This document shows, piece after piece, positions 52,310-60,750 of a stretch of 64,000 nt of DNA; position 1 is the first letter of the stretch, and every line of letters begins with the position of its first letter. The position numbers and the translations under genes are program-made. Below the pieces are notes generated by a model, which ran no database searches, was not told where the DNA came from, and worked only from the letters and a program-made list of their open reading frames with translations. The stretch is from Palsa-870 sp035937155 (GTDB lineage: Bacteria; Chloroflexota; Dormibacteria; Dormibacterales; Dormibacteraceae): positions 1 to 64,000 of the forward strand of contig DASYVJ010000018.1 of assembly GCA_035937155.1 (NCBI GenBank), written 5' to 3'.

Positions 52310-53389
52310 TCAGGTCAAGATCGGCTTGCCACTTGAGGTAACTCGCTTGAGGGTGGTCAGAGCAAGGTCCTGGACGGCCTTAGGAAGCGGCGCGTATTGG
52401 AGGTCGCGGCCGTAGGTCTGGCCGTCCGTGACCAGCCACTTGAACAGAAACACGATGGCCTTGCCTTTGGCCAGATCAGAGATGGACGTGCGCACGATGA
52501 TCCAGCTGAAGCCGGCGATAGGGTACGTGGTGTCACCCGGCTGGTTGGTGATCGAGAAGTTGCTGGGGCTGACATCAGGGTTCTGAGCTGCCGCCGCGGT
52601 CGCCCCCGCCACGCTGGCCTGCACAAACTTTCCATTCTTGTTCCGGAGAAAGGCCTGGCTCATACCTGTCTGCACCACATACGCGAGTTCGACATAACCT
52701 ATCGCGCCCTCCGTCTGCTTGACGGCTTGCGCCACGCCGTCGTTGCCCTTTCCGCCGATGCCCGCGGGCCACTGCACCGATTTCGCTACACCGACCTTCG
52801 ACTGCCACTCGTCGGCAACCTTGCCGAGATAGTCGGTGAAGTGGTAGGTGGTACCGCTGCCGTCGGACCTGTGCACCACGGTGATACTCGTATTCGGAAG
52901 GTTGACGCCGGCGTTCAGAGCCGTAAGCGCGGGGTCGTTCCATTTCTTGATGCGGCCGAGGTAGATCGCGGCTAATGCCGCGCCGTCGAGCTGGATCTTG
53001 CTCACGCCCGAAAGGTTATAAGCGACGGCGACCACGCCCAGTGTCGTGGGAATCTGGACCAACGAATCGGGTCCGCCGGCGGCGGCGATATCCGATGCCT
53101 GCATTGGTACATCGCTCGCACCGAAGTCCACCGTGTCCTTTGTGAACTGCTGGATGCCGGCGCCCGAGCCAACCGCCTGGTAGTTGACTATCACCTGCGG
53201 GTAAGTCTGTGTGTAGGTGTAGAAGGCTCTCGTATAGAAGGGCTCAGGGAACGTCGCCCCGGCGCCCGTCAGTGTGCCCTGGCCGACGTCCGCCGACGGT
53301 GCTGCCGCGCTTCCACCACACGCCGTTGCTATTAGTCCAAAGACGATCAGCGACACGATCACACGCACGGCCAGCTCCGCTCTCATCAT
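52310..53389 (-). CDS. pstS: Phosphate ABC transporter substrate-binding lipoprotein
   Basis: 359 aa. The lipobox LIATACGG gives a lipidated Cys near residue 24. Phosphate-site segments are GAGATFPEPFYTRAF, GSGAGIQQFTKDTVDFGASD and HRSDGSGTTYHFTDYL. It captures phosphate for PstCAB. It is divergent from phoR, with a Pho box in the shared upstream region. AGGGGATC stands just before the ATG. Confidence 0.96.
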   Translation of the reverse strand: MMRAELAVRVIVSLIVFGLIATACGGSAAAPSADVGQGTLTGAGATFPEPFYTRAFYTYTQTYPQVIVNYQAVGSGAGIQQFTKDTVDFGASDVPMQASDIAAAGGPDSLVQIPTTLGVVAVAYNLSGVSKIQLDGAALAAIYLGRIKKWNDPALTALNAGVNLPNTSITVVHRSDGSGTTYHFTDYLGKVADEWQSKVGVAKSVQWPAGIGGKGNDGVAQAVKQTEGAIGYVELAYVVQTGMSQAFLRNKNGKFVQASVAGATAAAAQNPDVSPSNFSITNQPGDTTYPIAGFSWIIVRTSISDLAKGKAIVFLFKWLVTDGQTYGRDLQYAPLPKAVQDLALTTLKRVTSSGKPILT

Positions 53390-53446
53390 TGATCCCCTCT
53401 TCTAGTCAGTGCCGGCGGTCATCCGGACGAGAAGCTACCGGGCGTC

Positions 53447-53476
53447 GGTTATCCGAGGGTTAAACACCGCTTAAGC
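53447..53476. promoter_or_regulatory. Pho box between pstS and phoR
   Basis: Three hexamers recur every 11 bases: GGTTAT (53447), GGTTAA (53458) and GCTTAA (53469); on the minus strand they read ATAACC, TTAACC, TTAAGC. The same 11-base spacing and the TTAACC word occur before pstB. It lies in the divergent region, so PhoB could control both pstS and phoR. Confidence 0.7.
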
Positions 53477-53497
53477 GTGGATGCGCTGCGCCGCTCC

Positions 53498-53503
53498 TAT
53501 ACT
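53498..53503 (+). promoter_or_regulatory. -10 hexamer before phoR
   Basis: TATACT is followed by seven bases and the GTG at 53511, which decides that start over the ATG at 53481. The Pho box lies 21 bases upstream in place of a -35. Confidence 0.55.
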
Positions 53504-53510
53504 CGCGCCC

Positions 53511-54548
53511 GTGATCTGGGAGCGTTGGCGGAGGAGCTTGCGACCCGACCGCGACCCGCAGCCACTCAAGCCATTCGAGGACCTCATCGAAGAAGCGCCC
53601 GTAATTGCCTTACTGCTCGATCGCGTGCAGCGAGTCGTGGCCGCGAACGAAGCGGCTCGGCGCTACTTCGACATTGATGCGGCGCGGCTGCCGGCGAGCC
53701 TCGTCGAAGCGACACTCGAAGGCAACTTGATCGCAATTCTCAGCGCCGGCACCCCGGAGGGTGAGACGCAACTTGTCCACCGCCGGCGCACAGTGCGGTC
53801 CAAGCTCGTGCCGGGACCGCGTCCGGGTGAGACCCTGATGTTCCTCCTTGACGTGACCGAGTTGCGCCTGCTTGAGCGGGTCCGGCAGGAGTTCGTAGCC
53901 AACCTGGTGCACGATCTCAAGACACCGATCACCTCATTGCGACTGACGGCCGAAAGCCTTCTCGGCAATCCGGCTCCAAGAGACCGTGCGCGTTTTGCCG
54001 AACGGCTGGTCAAGGAGGCGGATCTGATGAGCAGGATCATCGACAACCTGCGCCAGCTGGCCGAGTTGGAGTCCGGGGCGCTGATGCTCGAGCGAACTTC
54101 GTTCAACCTTGGGGAGCTCATTCAGGAGTTAGCTCAGCGCCTTGGGCCCGAACGGAAGCTGAACGTAGATTTGTCCGAAACGATGGTCATCTCGACTGAC
54201 CGGCCGAAGCTTGCCCAGGCTTTAGGAAACCTGGTAGACAATGCGGCCAAGTTCTCGCCGCCCGAGTCGGCGATTGACATTCGCGCCGAGGTGGTGCCCC
54301 CAAGCGTGCGTATCAGTGTTCGGGACCGCGGACCGGGTATCTCTCCCGAACACTGGAACCGCGTCTTCGAACGCTTCTACAAGGTCGATCGGGCGCGCCC
54401 TCGCGAGGCGGGCGGCTTTGGGTTAGGCCTCGCGATCACAAAGCACCTTATTCAATCGATCGGCGGGAGGATCTGGACCGTGGCCGCCGATGACGGTGGC
54501 CAGGTGTTCTCCATCGAGCTGGCGGCCGACGCCTTAACCAGCCCATAA
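53511..54548 (+). CDS. phoR: Phosphate-regulon sensor histidine kinase
   Basis: 345 aa from the GTG at 53511. There is no membrane segment, unlike E. coli PhoR. A PAS-like domain (IALLLDRVQRVVAANEAARR) is followed by the H-box LVHDLKTPITSLRL, N-box NLVDNAAKF, G1 RDRGPGI, F-box FERFYK and G2 GFGLGLAI. It should phosphorylate PhoB when phosphate is low. Its stop is followed by pstB after 36 bases, and the second Pho box overlaps its last codons. Confidence 0.9.
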   Translation: MIWERWRRSLRPDRDPQPLKPFEDLIEEAPVIALLLDRVQRVVAANEAARRYFDIDAARLPASLVEATLEGNLIAILSAGTPEGETQLVHRRRTVRSKLVPGPRPGETLMFLLDVTELRLLERVRQEFVANLVHDLKTPITSLRLTAESLLGNPAPRDRARFAERLVKEADLMSRIIDNLRQLAELESGALMLERTSFNLGELIQELAQRLGPERKLNVDLSETMVISTDRPKLAQALGNLVDNAAKFSPPESAIDIRAEVVPPSVRISVRDRGPGISPEHWNRVFERFYKVDRARPREAGGFGLGLAITKHLIQSIGGRIWTVAADDGGQVFSIELAADALTSP

Positions 54549-54561
54549 AGTTCGCTTAACC
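54534..54561 (+). promoter_or_regulatory. Pho box upstream of pstB
   Basis: TTAACC (54534), ATAAAG (54545) and TTAACC (54556) are spaced exactly 11 bases apart. Nine bases later comes TAGTGT (54571-54576), and eight bases after that the pstB GTG. The spacing to the -10 resembles the E. coli Pho arrangement. Confidence 0.75.
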
Positions 54562-54570
54562 TTCCGGACC

Positions 54571-54576
54571 TAGTGT
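54571..54576 (+). promoter_or_regulatory. -10-like hexamer before pstB
   Basis: TAGTGT lies eight bases before the GTG at 54585 and nine after the Pho box, so a PhoB-activated, nearly leaderless transcript is likely. Confidence 0.5.
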
Positions 54577-54584
54577 CGATGTGA

Positions 54585-55427
54585 GTGGCGGACGCACGCT
54601 TATACAGGCAACCTATGGTGCAGGCGTTGAAGCCTCAACTTAGCGCCATCGAGGCGTACGGTCAGCCTAAGGTCGAGATCGATCATCTTTCGTTCTACTA
54701 CGGCAAGCTCCAGGCGCTCAGGGACGTCAGCTTCGAGATTGCAGAACGGCGGATTACAGCAATCATCGGCCCCTCTGGTTGTGGTAAGAGCACGCTGCTG
54801 CGTGTCTTCAACCGCATGTATGACCTGGTACCTGGAGCGAGAGCCGAAGGAAAGGTGCTCTGTGATGACGAGGACATCATCAGCACCAGACGGCTGCTCG
54901 AGCTTCGTCAGAAGATCGGCATGGTGTTTCAGCGTCCAAGTCCGTTTCCGATGTCTGTCCGAGACAACGTCGCCTTCGCGCCCCGACTACTGGGGTGGAG
55001 CGCGGTTCGGGTGAAGGAGGCGGTTTTTAAGAGCCTGGAGTCGGCCGCCTTGTGGGATGAAGTGAAGGACCGCCTCGACGCTCCGGCGTCTTCGTTGTCG
55101 GGCGGCCAGCTACAGCGCCTCTCGATCGCCCGCTGCCTTGCAGTCAATCCCTCGGTGATCCTGATGGACGAGCCGTGCTCGGCTCTCGACCCAATCGCCA
55201 CGTTGAAGATCGAGGACCTCATGGTGCAGCTGGCGCGTGATTACACGATCGTGATTGTCACCCACAACATGCAGCAGGCAGCTCGTGTGTCCGATTTCAC
55301 CGCCTTCATGCTCATGAACCCGGCCGCTCGGTTTGGCGAGCTCGTCGAGTTCGCCCCGACCGCCGAGCTCTTCAACCAGCCCCGCGACCGGCGCACCGAG
55401 GACTACATCACCGGGCGTTTCGGCTAG
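54585..55427 (+). CDS. pstB: Phosphate ABC transporter ATP-binding protein
   Basis: 280 aa. Walker A IIGPSGCGKSTLLRVFNR, Q-loop IGMVFQRPSPFPMSV, signature LSGGQLQRLSIAR, Walker B VILMDEPCSALDPIA and the switch His in VIVTHNMQQAARVSD. It powers PstCA. The first 20 residues are variable; Met11 is another possible start. It is followed by phoU after 2 bases. Confidence 0.96.
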   Translation: MADARLYRQPMVQALKPQLSAIEAYGQPKVEIDHLSFYYGKLQALRDVSFEIAERRITAIIGPSGCGKSTLLRVFNRMYDLVPGARAEGKVLCDDEDIISTRRLLELRQKIGMVFQRPSPFPMSVRDNVAFAPRLLGWSAVRVKEAVFKSLESAALWDEVKDRLDAPASSLSGGQLQRLSIARCLAVNPSVILMDEPCSALDPIATLKIEDLMVQLARDYTIVIVTHNMQQAARVSDFTAFMLMNPAARFGELVEFAPTAELFNQPRDRRTEDYITGRFG

Positions 55428-55429
55428 CA

Positions 55430-56089
55430 ATGCCTCGGCTGACGCTCGAGAAGGAGCTCGCTACGCTGCGCGAGCTCGCCGTTCGCATGGGCACGCTTGT
55501 CGAGTCGCAGATCGAAGCCGCGCTTGAGGCGCTGCGGCGCCGTGATCCGGAGGCCGCCGAGAAGGTCCGGCGGGATGACCAGTATCTGAACGAGCTGTTC
55601 CGTCAGGTACGTGAGCAGGTGTTCATGGTCATATCGACGCAGCAGCCGGTGGCGCGCGACCTGAGAGACCTGATGGGTATCCAGTACATCGCCAGCGAGC
55701 TCGAGAGGACGGGTGACTACGCCGTGCGCATCGCGCGCATGACCGGCACGCTGTGTGGACTGCCCGACCGGCCGCTGCGAGCTGAATTCGGGCTCATGGG
55801 CGAGCTGGTCATCCGCCAGGTGCACGACATCCTGGAGGACCTGATCCACCGGAATGTCGAACATGCCCGTGAGGTTGCGACTCGCGACAACGAGGTGGAC
55901 CGGCTTTATCACCGCACCTTTGAGGAGCTTGTGGCCGAAATGGGGAAGGGGACCGATCCCGACGGAGCCCTTCGTTCCGTGACCTTGCTCCTCGTGGCCC
56001 ACAACCTGGAACGCATCGCGGATCGCGTGACCAACGTGGCCGAGGACATTGTCTTCCTCGAGACCGGCCAGGTCGTGGAGCTAGGGTGA
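55430..56089 (+). CDS. phoU: Phosphate transport regulator PhoU
   Basis: 219 aa, two three-helix bundles. Metal-binding family motifs: RDLRDLMGIQYIASELERTG DYAV-type segment near 77-100 and NLERIADRVTNVAEDI near the end. It represses the Pho response when phosphate is plentiful by linking Pst to PhoR. The end overlaps phoB as GTGA. Confidence 0.95.
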   Translation: MPRLTLEKELATLRELAVRMGTLVESQIEAALEALRRRDPEAAEKVRRDDQYLNELFRQVREQVFMVISTQQPVARDLRDLMGIQYIASELERTGDYAVRIARMTGTLCGLPDRPLRAEFGLMGELVIRQVHDILEDLIHRNVEHAREVATRDNEVDRLYHRTFEELVAEMGKGTDPDGALRSVTLLLVAHNLERIADRVTNVAEDIVFLETGQVVELG

Positions 56090-56799
56090 CTCGAAGCACC
56101 GTCGCCGGCCGAGTGCTCGTTGTCGAAGACGATGACGGGATCCGCGAGATGCTCAAGTACAACCTCGCGGGCGCCGGTTTCTCCGTCCAGGAGGCGAGGG
56201 ACGGCGCCGCCGGGTTGCGGACGGCACGGACCTCGAAACCAGACCTGATCCTGCTTGACCTGATGCTCCCCGGCATGAGCGGCTTGGACTTCTGTCGCGC
56301 GCTCCGCAAGACAAGCCGGGTTCCGATCATCATGCTGACGGCCAAGGACACCGAGGTCGACAAGATCGTCGGCCTCGAGCTGGGCGCTGACGACTACATC
56401 ACCAAGCCATTCTCGATCCGCGAGGTCGTAGCCCGCGTCAATTCCGTCCTCCGGCGCGCCCAGCCCGATGCCACCGAGCCGCGATCGGTACCAGAGCACG
56501 ACTCAATAGGCGACTTCACCATGGATCGTGCCGCGCGGCGTGTGCTGCTTGCAGGAAAAGAGGTGAAGCTGACCGCGCGCGAGTTCGACCTGCTCTCATA
56601 CCTGATTGCGAATTCGGGACGCGTACAAACAAGAGATGGATTGCTCGAGCACGTGTGGGGCTCGGAGTTCACCGGCGATCGCAAGACCATCGACGTCCAC
56701 ATCCGGTGGCTCCGTCAGAAGCTCGCAGGGAAGGTGCCCTTCGAGATCGCTACAGTGCGTGGGCTTGGTTACCGCCTCGACCGCTTGGAGCGAGGTTGA
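56086..56799 (+). CDS. phoB: Phosphate-regulon response regulator PhoB
   Basis: 237 aa. The receiver has VLVVEDDDGIREML, the phospho-acceptor in LILLDLMLPGMSG, Thr in IIMLTAKD and Lys in YITKPFS. The winged helix has LTAREFDLLSYLIANSG and RKTIDVHIRWLRQKL, ending RGLGYRL. All phosphorylation residues are present, in contrast to the regulator at 43955. It sits between phoU and pstC rather than next to phoR. It overlaps pstC by TTGA. Confidence 0.94.
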   Translation: MTRSTVAGRVLVVEDDDGIREMLKYNLAGAGFSVQEARDGAAGLRTARTSKPDLILLDLMLPGMSGLDFCRALRKTSRVPIIMLTAKDTEVDKIVGLELGADDYITKPFSIREVVARVNSVLRRAQPDATEPRSVPEHDSIGDFTMDRAARRVLLAGKEVKLTAREFDLLSYLIANSGRVQTRDGLLEHVWGSEFTGDRKTIDVHIRWLRQKLAGKVPFEIATVRGLGYRLDRLERG

Positions 56800-57731
56800 T
56801 CGAAGCAATCAGGCGACCACGCGGCTTGCGCCGGGCCCCGGAGAGATTCCGTCTCCTAACGGCGGCAATAAGCGTGACCGCCCCCACTCTTCTGATCGGG
56901 ATCGTCATCGTCCTCTACCAGGAAGCGGCACCGGCGATCAGCCGTTTTGGCGGGGGTTTCCTCGTGACCTCCAACTGGAACCCTGTAACCCTGGACTTCG
57001 GCGCGTTGCCTTTCATCTACGGGACCGTGGTGACAAGCGCAATCGCCATCGCGGTCGCGGTGCCGGTCGGAATCGCGGTCGCTCTGGTCCTGACGGAACA
57101 GGGCGCCGCAGGCCTGCGCGGGGCGGTCGGCACCGGAATCGAGCTGCTGGCCGCCATCCCAAGTGTCGTCTATGGAATCTGGGCCCTCTATGTGCTGGCG
57201 CCATTTCTTTTCAACCATGTCGAGGTGCCCTTGAGCGGCCGCTTCGGCTTTATCGGTGCTTTGTCAGGTCCGTCTCGCCAGACGAGCTTGTTTAGCGCTT
57301 CGGTGGTATTGGCTGTGATGATCTTGCCAACGCTTTCGGCGGTCTCGCGCGACGTCATCCGCGCGGTTCCCAAGGGACTTCGCGAATCGTCGGTCGCCCT
57401 CGGCGCCACTTGGTGGGAAACGAACTGGAAGGTCGTCCTGCCCGCAGCACGCTCCGGTATTTTCGGCGCGACTGTCCTGGCCCTCGGTCGCGCACTTGGC
57501 GAAACCATCGCCGTGACCATGGTGATCGGCAACCGTCCGGAGATCCCGCCCTCGATCTTCTCGCCCGCCTATACGCTCGCCAGCGTCATCGCCAATGAGT
57601 TCACAGAAGCGACGGGACAGATCTACCCAGCCGCTCTGGTGGAGCTGGGGCTCGTGCTGATACTCGTCGCATTCACAGTCAATGTGATCGCTTTGCTTCT
57701 GGTCCGCCGCACAGTTTCGGGTTCGATGTGA
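56796..57731 (+). CDS. pstC: Phosphate ABC transporter permease PstC
   Basis: 311 aa from the TTG at 56796 (TTGA overlap with phoB; GGAGCGAGG upstream). Six membrane segments; the binding-protein-dependent permease loop reads ESSVALGATWWETNWKVVLP then AARSGIFGATVLALGRALGE. Forms the channel with PstA. A longer frame reaching 56655 lies inside phoB and is rejected. Confidence 0.94.
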   Translation: MIEAIRRPRGLRRAPERFRLLTAAISVTAPTLLIGIVIVLYQEAAPAISRFGGGFLVTSNWNPVTLDFGALPFIYGTVVTSAIAIAVAVPVGIAVALVLTEQGAAGLRGAVGTGIELLAAIPSVVYGIWALYVLAPFLFNHVEVPLSGRFGFIGALSGPSRQTSLFSASVVLAVMILPTLSAVSRDVIRAVPKGLRESSVALGATWWETNWKVVLPAARSGIFGATVLALGRALGETIAVTMVIGNRPEIPPSIFSPAYTLASVIANEFTEATGQIYPAALVELGLVLILVAFTVNVIALLLVRRTVSGSM

Positions 57732-58588
57732 TTCGCGCTCGCAATCATTGGCGCGGGTACAAGAACACCATTGCTCTCAGCGCCGTTTACGGACTGACCG
57801 GGCTTGCGCTCGTTCCCCTGGCGCTGGTCCTTGGGTACACGATCGTCAAAGGTCTCCCGGCGGCAATCCACCCGGAGTTCTATCTCAACGTCGAGCGACC
57901 GGTTGGGATCCCCGGCGCCGGTGTAGCGCACGCTATTGCAGGCTCAGGAATCATGGTCGGCATTGCGTCGCTGCTGGCCATCCCGGTCGGCGTCGTGAGC
58001 GGGGTCCACCTCGTTGATTACGCTTCAGGCCGTTGGGCGAGCTGGGTGCGGCTCGCCGCGGACGTGTTGGTCGGTGCACCCTCAATCGCCGTCGGCCTTT
58101 TCGCATACGTCCTCTTTGTGGCACCGCAGCACCACTTCTCCGGTCTCTCGGGAGCGCTCGCGCTCGCGGTGCTGATGCTTCCAGTGGTCATCCGGACCAC
58201 CGAGGGTGCGGTGGCGCTCATCCCGGCCAGCTTGCGAGAATCGGGGCTGGCGCTGGGACTGCCGCGGTGGCGCGTCGCTCTGCAACTTGTGCTCCCTGCA
58301 GCAGCGCCAGGCATCATCACAGGTGCCCTGCTTGCGATGGCGCGCGCAGCCGGCGAGACGGCGCCGATCCTATTCACCGGCTTTGGCAACCGCTCCTGGA
58401 ACCTGGATCCAACCCAGCCGATGTCGGCGCTGCCACTGATCGTCTTCCACGATGCGCTGACGCCGTACCCCGCCCTGCAGCAGCAGGCTTGGGGGGCGGC
58501 TTTGGTGCTCGTCGCCCTGGTGCTGGTTATCAACCTTTCAAGCCGGTGGGTGTTGCGGCGCCAGATCCGCATGGCAGGCCAGCTCTAG
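57728..58588 (+). CDS. pstA: Phosphate ABC transporter permease PstA
   Basis: 286 aa. Six membrane segments with the permease loop ESGLALGLPRWRVALQLVLP and AAAPGIITGALLAMARAAGE. The GTG overlaps the pstC stop as GTGA. It ends the Pho operon and faces rsmG across 4 bases, without a visible terminator. Confidence 0.95.
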   Translation: MIRARNHWRGYKNTIALSAVYGLTGLALVPLALVLGYTIVKGLPAAIHPEFYLNVERPVGIPGAGVAHAIAGSGIMVGIASLLAIPVGVVSGVHLVDYASGRWASWVRLAADVLVGAPSIAVGLFAYVLFVAPQHHFSGLSGALALAVLMLPVVIRTTEGAVALIPASLRESGLALGLPRWRVALQLVLPAAAPGIITGALLAMARAAGETAPILFTGFGNRSWNLDPTQPMSALPLIVFHDALTPYPALQQQAWGAALVLVALVLVINLSSRWVLRRQIRMAGQL

Positions 58589-58592
58589 AGGT

Positions 58593-59222
58593 CTACAGGG
58601 GTTTGCGCGAGGGCACGCCTGGCCGGCGCGGATACGCTGGCGGCGTCCCGCGGACCTTGTCGATGATCACCACGGTGCCTTGCCGGCGACTCGCTGACGG
58701 CGCCGCCACCACCCGGTTCAGACTGCCACCGAGGATCTCAATCGCGCGGCCCGCAGCGTCCAGATCCTCGCTTTCCGTTTTCTGCGCCAGCAGGCGCCCA
58801 CCGACCCTGACCAGCGGCAGGCACAGCTCGGCCAGCACCGGCATCGGCGCGAGGGCTCGCGCCACGGCGAGGTCGAAAGACTCGCGGTAGAGCGGATCCT
58901 GTCCCACCTCCTCCGCACGCCTGGCCAGCACCTCAACGCCGTCGAGTCCCAGCGCGGCGCACGAGCGGACCAGGAAAGCCGCCTTCGCCTGGTCTGCCTC
59001 GATCAGCGTCACGATCAGATCTGGACGGGCGATCTTGAGCGGCAGCCCCGGCAGCCCTCCGCCGGAACCCACATCGACCACGGTGCTCGCTTCACCGAGG
59101 TGATCCAGCAGGACGAGCGAGTCGTCGACGAGCTCGCCGGCCGGCCGCGACACCAGCCCCGGCCACTCGAAGATCATTCGCGCGAGCTGAACGAGCTTAG
59201 AATCTGTCACTGAGATGCCCAT
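58593..59222 (-). CDS. rsmG: 16S rRNA (guanine527-N7) methyltransferase
   Basis: 209 aa from the ATG at 59222. The SAM-binding fold begins VVDVGSGGGLPGLPLKIARP, continues VTLIEADQAKAAFLVRSCAA, and has FDLAVARALAPMPVLAELCL and GGRLLAQKTES. The ATG overlaps the first bases of fmdB on the other strand. GATACT stands five bases upstream. GTG at 59210 is the alternative start and would remove the overlap. Confidence 0.94.
   Translation of the reverse strand: MGISVTDSKLVQLARMIFEWPGLVSRPAGELVDDSLVLLDHLGEASTVVDVGSGGGLPGLPLKIARPDLIVTLIEADQAKAAFLVRSCAALGLDGVEVLARRAEEVGQDPLYRESFDLAVARALAPMPVLAELCLPLVRVGGRLLAQKTESEDLDAAGRAIEILGGSLNRVVAAPSASRRQGTVVIIDKVRGTPPAYPRRPGVPSRKPL
59198..59203 (+). promoter_or_regulatory. 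-10-like hexamer before fmdB, inside rsmG
   Basis: TAGAAT lies eleven bases before the fmdB ATG at 59215 and within the coding sequence of divergent rsmG. No -35 was recognised. Confidence 0.4.
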
Positions 59223-59457
59223 CTACGAGTATCGGTGCGAGAGCTGCTCCGAGAAGTTCGAGCTCCTGACCAGGTTCGCCGAGCGGGACACCGCGCAGGC
59301 CTGCCCGGCCTGTGAGTCGACGAGGACCAGGGTGCTGGTCTCGAGCTTCGCCGTCGCAGGCGCAGATTCATCCGAGTCGCTCGACTTCGGGAGCGCGGAG
59401 GGTGGCGGCGGCTGCTGCGGAGGCGGATGCGGCTCGTGCGGCTCCAGCCCCAACTGA
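59215..59457 (+). CDS. FmdB-type zinc-ribbon protein with a Cys-Gly-rich tail
   Basis: 80 aa. The zinc ribbon uses YEYRCESCSEKFE and ACPACEST, four Cys in two CxxC pairs. The C-terminal 18 residues are Gly and Cys-rich with five further Cys. FmdB-like proteins are widespread small regulators of uncertain function. It is 9 bases from lysA and likely co-transcribed. Confidence 0.88.
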   Translation: MPIYEYRCESCSEKFELLTRFAERDTAQACPACESTRTRVLVSSFAVAGADSSESLDFGSAEGGGGCCGGGCGSCGSSPN

Positions 59458-59466
59458 CGCACTAGC

Positions 59467-60750
59467 TTGCTGTTCCCGGTCACGTACCGGGTGAACGCCG
59501 CCGGCCACATGGAGGTGGGCGGCTGTGACCTCATCGATCTGGCACGGCAGCATGGCACGCCGCTGTACGTCTACGACGAGGCCACCGTCCGCCAGCGAGC
59601 GTCGGAATATGTCGCCGCCATGGGCTCGGCCGGCCAGGTGCTGTACTCGGCCAAAGCGTTCGCGTCGCCGCAGTTCCTGCGCGTCGTGGCCGAGGAGGGA
59701 CTCGGGCTCGACGTTGTCTCCGCTGGGGAGCTCCACCTCGCGTTGAAGTCGGGTTTCCCGCAGGACCGAATTCATTTTCTGGGCAATAACAAAAGCCGTC
59801 AGGACGTCGAGGCCGCATACGAGGCCGGTGCGACGATCGTGATCGATGGTGAGTACGAGTTCGAGCTGCTGCGCGAGGTCGTCCCGGATGGCAAGCGCAC
59901 GCCGGTAATGCTCCGTTTGTCGCCAGGCGTCAAACCCGACACGCACGATCACATCTCAACCGGTCAGCTCGACTCGAAGTTCGGATTTTCGATCGAGTCC
60001 GGCGCCGCCAGACGGGCGGTCGAACAGGCATTGGGACATCCGCGCCTCGAGCTGATCGGTTTGCATTCGCACATCGGCTCGCAGATTTTCGGTCTAGGCG
60101 CTTACGAGCACGCGATGAGCATCATGCTCGATCTGCTCGTCGAGCTTCGCGATGAGCTGAGGTTCGAGCCGCGCAAGCTGGGCGCGGGCGGCGGCCTTGG
60201 AATCGCGTACACGCGAAACGATGACCCGCCCCCGCCGCGCGATTTCGTCCAGGTGGTCCATGAGGCTCTCGTCGCCGGCTGCGCGCAGCGTGGGTTGCAC
60301 GTGCCTGAGCTGGTGGTCGAGCCCGGGCGTTCCATCGCCGGGCCGGCCGGGATGGCGCTGTACACGGTGGGTTCGATCAAGGACATCCCCGGTGTCCGAC
60401 GCTACGTCGCCGTCGACGGAGGTATGGGCGACAACATCCGCCCCAAGCTGTACGGCGCGAGATACGAGGCCTACCTCGCGTCCGCTCCCGATCACGCTCC
60501 TGATGGCAAGGTAACGATCGCCGGCAAGTACTGCGAATCGACCGACATCCTGATCACCGACATCGAGATGCCGCCTCTGCAGCCTGGAGACATCATCGCT
60601 TTGCCCGCGGCAGGTGCGTACTGCCTTGCCATGGCGAGCAACTACAACGGCATGCCGCGGCCCGAGGTCTTGATGCTCAAAGATGGTCAGGCACGGGTCA
60701 TGCGCCGGCGCGAGACAATGGAGGACCTGGTTGCCGCGGAAGTGTTCTAG
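59467..60750 (+). CDS. lysA: Diaminopimelate decarboxylase
   Basis: 427 aa. Converts meso-diaminopimelate to lysine. PLP Lys in VLYSAKAFASPQFL; HSHIGSQIF, the Gly-rich LGAGGGLGIAYT and the substrate Cys in YCESTDIL are present. The TTG at 59467 gives the family opening FPVTYRVNAAGHMEVGG. Its stop shares the CTAG with the convergent kinase gene. Confidence 0.95.
   Translation: MLFPVTYRVNAAGHMEVGGCDLIDLARQHGTPLYVYDEATVRQRASEYVAAMGSAGQVLYSAKAFASPQFLRVVAEEGLGLDVVSAGELHLALKSGFPQDRIHFLGNNKSRQDVEAAYEAGATIVIDGEYEFELLREVVPDGKRTPVMLRLSPGVKPDTHDHISTGQLDSKFGFSIESGAARRAVEQALGHPRLELIGLHSHIGSQIFGLGAYEHAMSIMLDLLVELRDELRFEPRKLGAGGGLGIAYTRNDDPPPPRDFVQVVHEALVAGCAQRGLHVPELVVEPGRSIAGPAGMALYTVGSIKDIPGVRRYVAVDGGMGDNIRPKLYGARYEAYLASAPDHAPDGKVTIAGKYCESTDILITDIEMPPLQPGDIIALPAAGAYCLAMASNYNGMPRPEVLMLKDGQARVMRRRETMEDLVAAEVF

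Noticed and set aside
59474..59492. Inverted repeat CCCGGT-N5-ACCGGG at the lysA start
   Set aside because: Six-base arms within coding codons of lysA; likely chance in GC-rich DNA.
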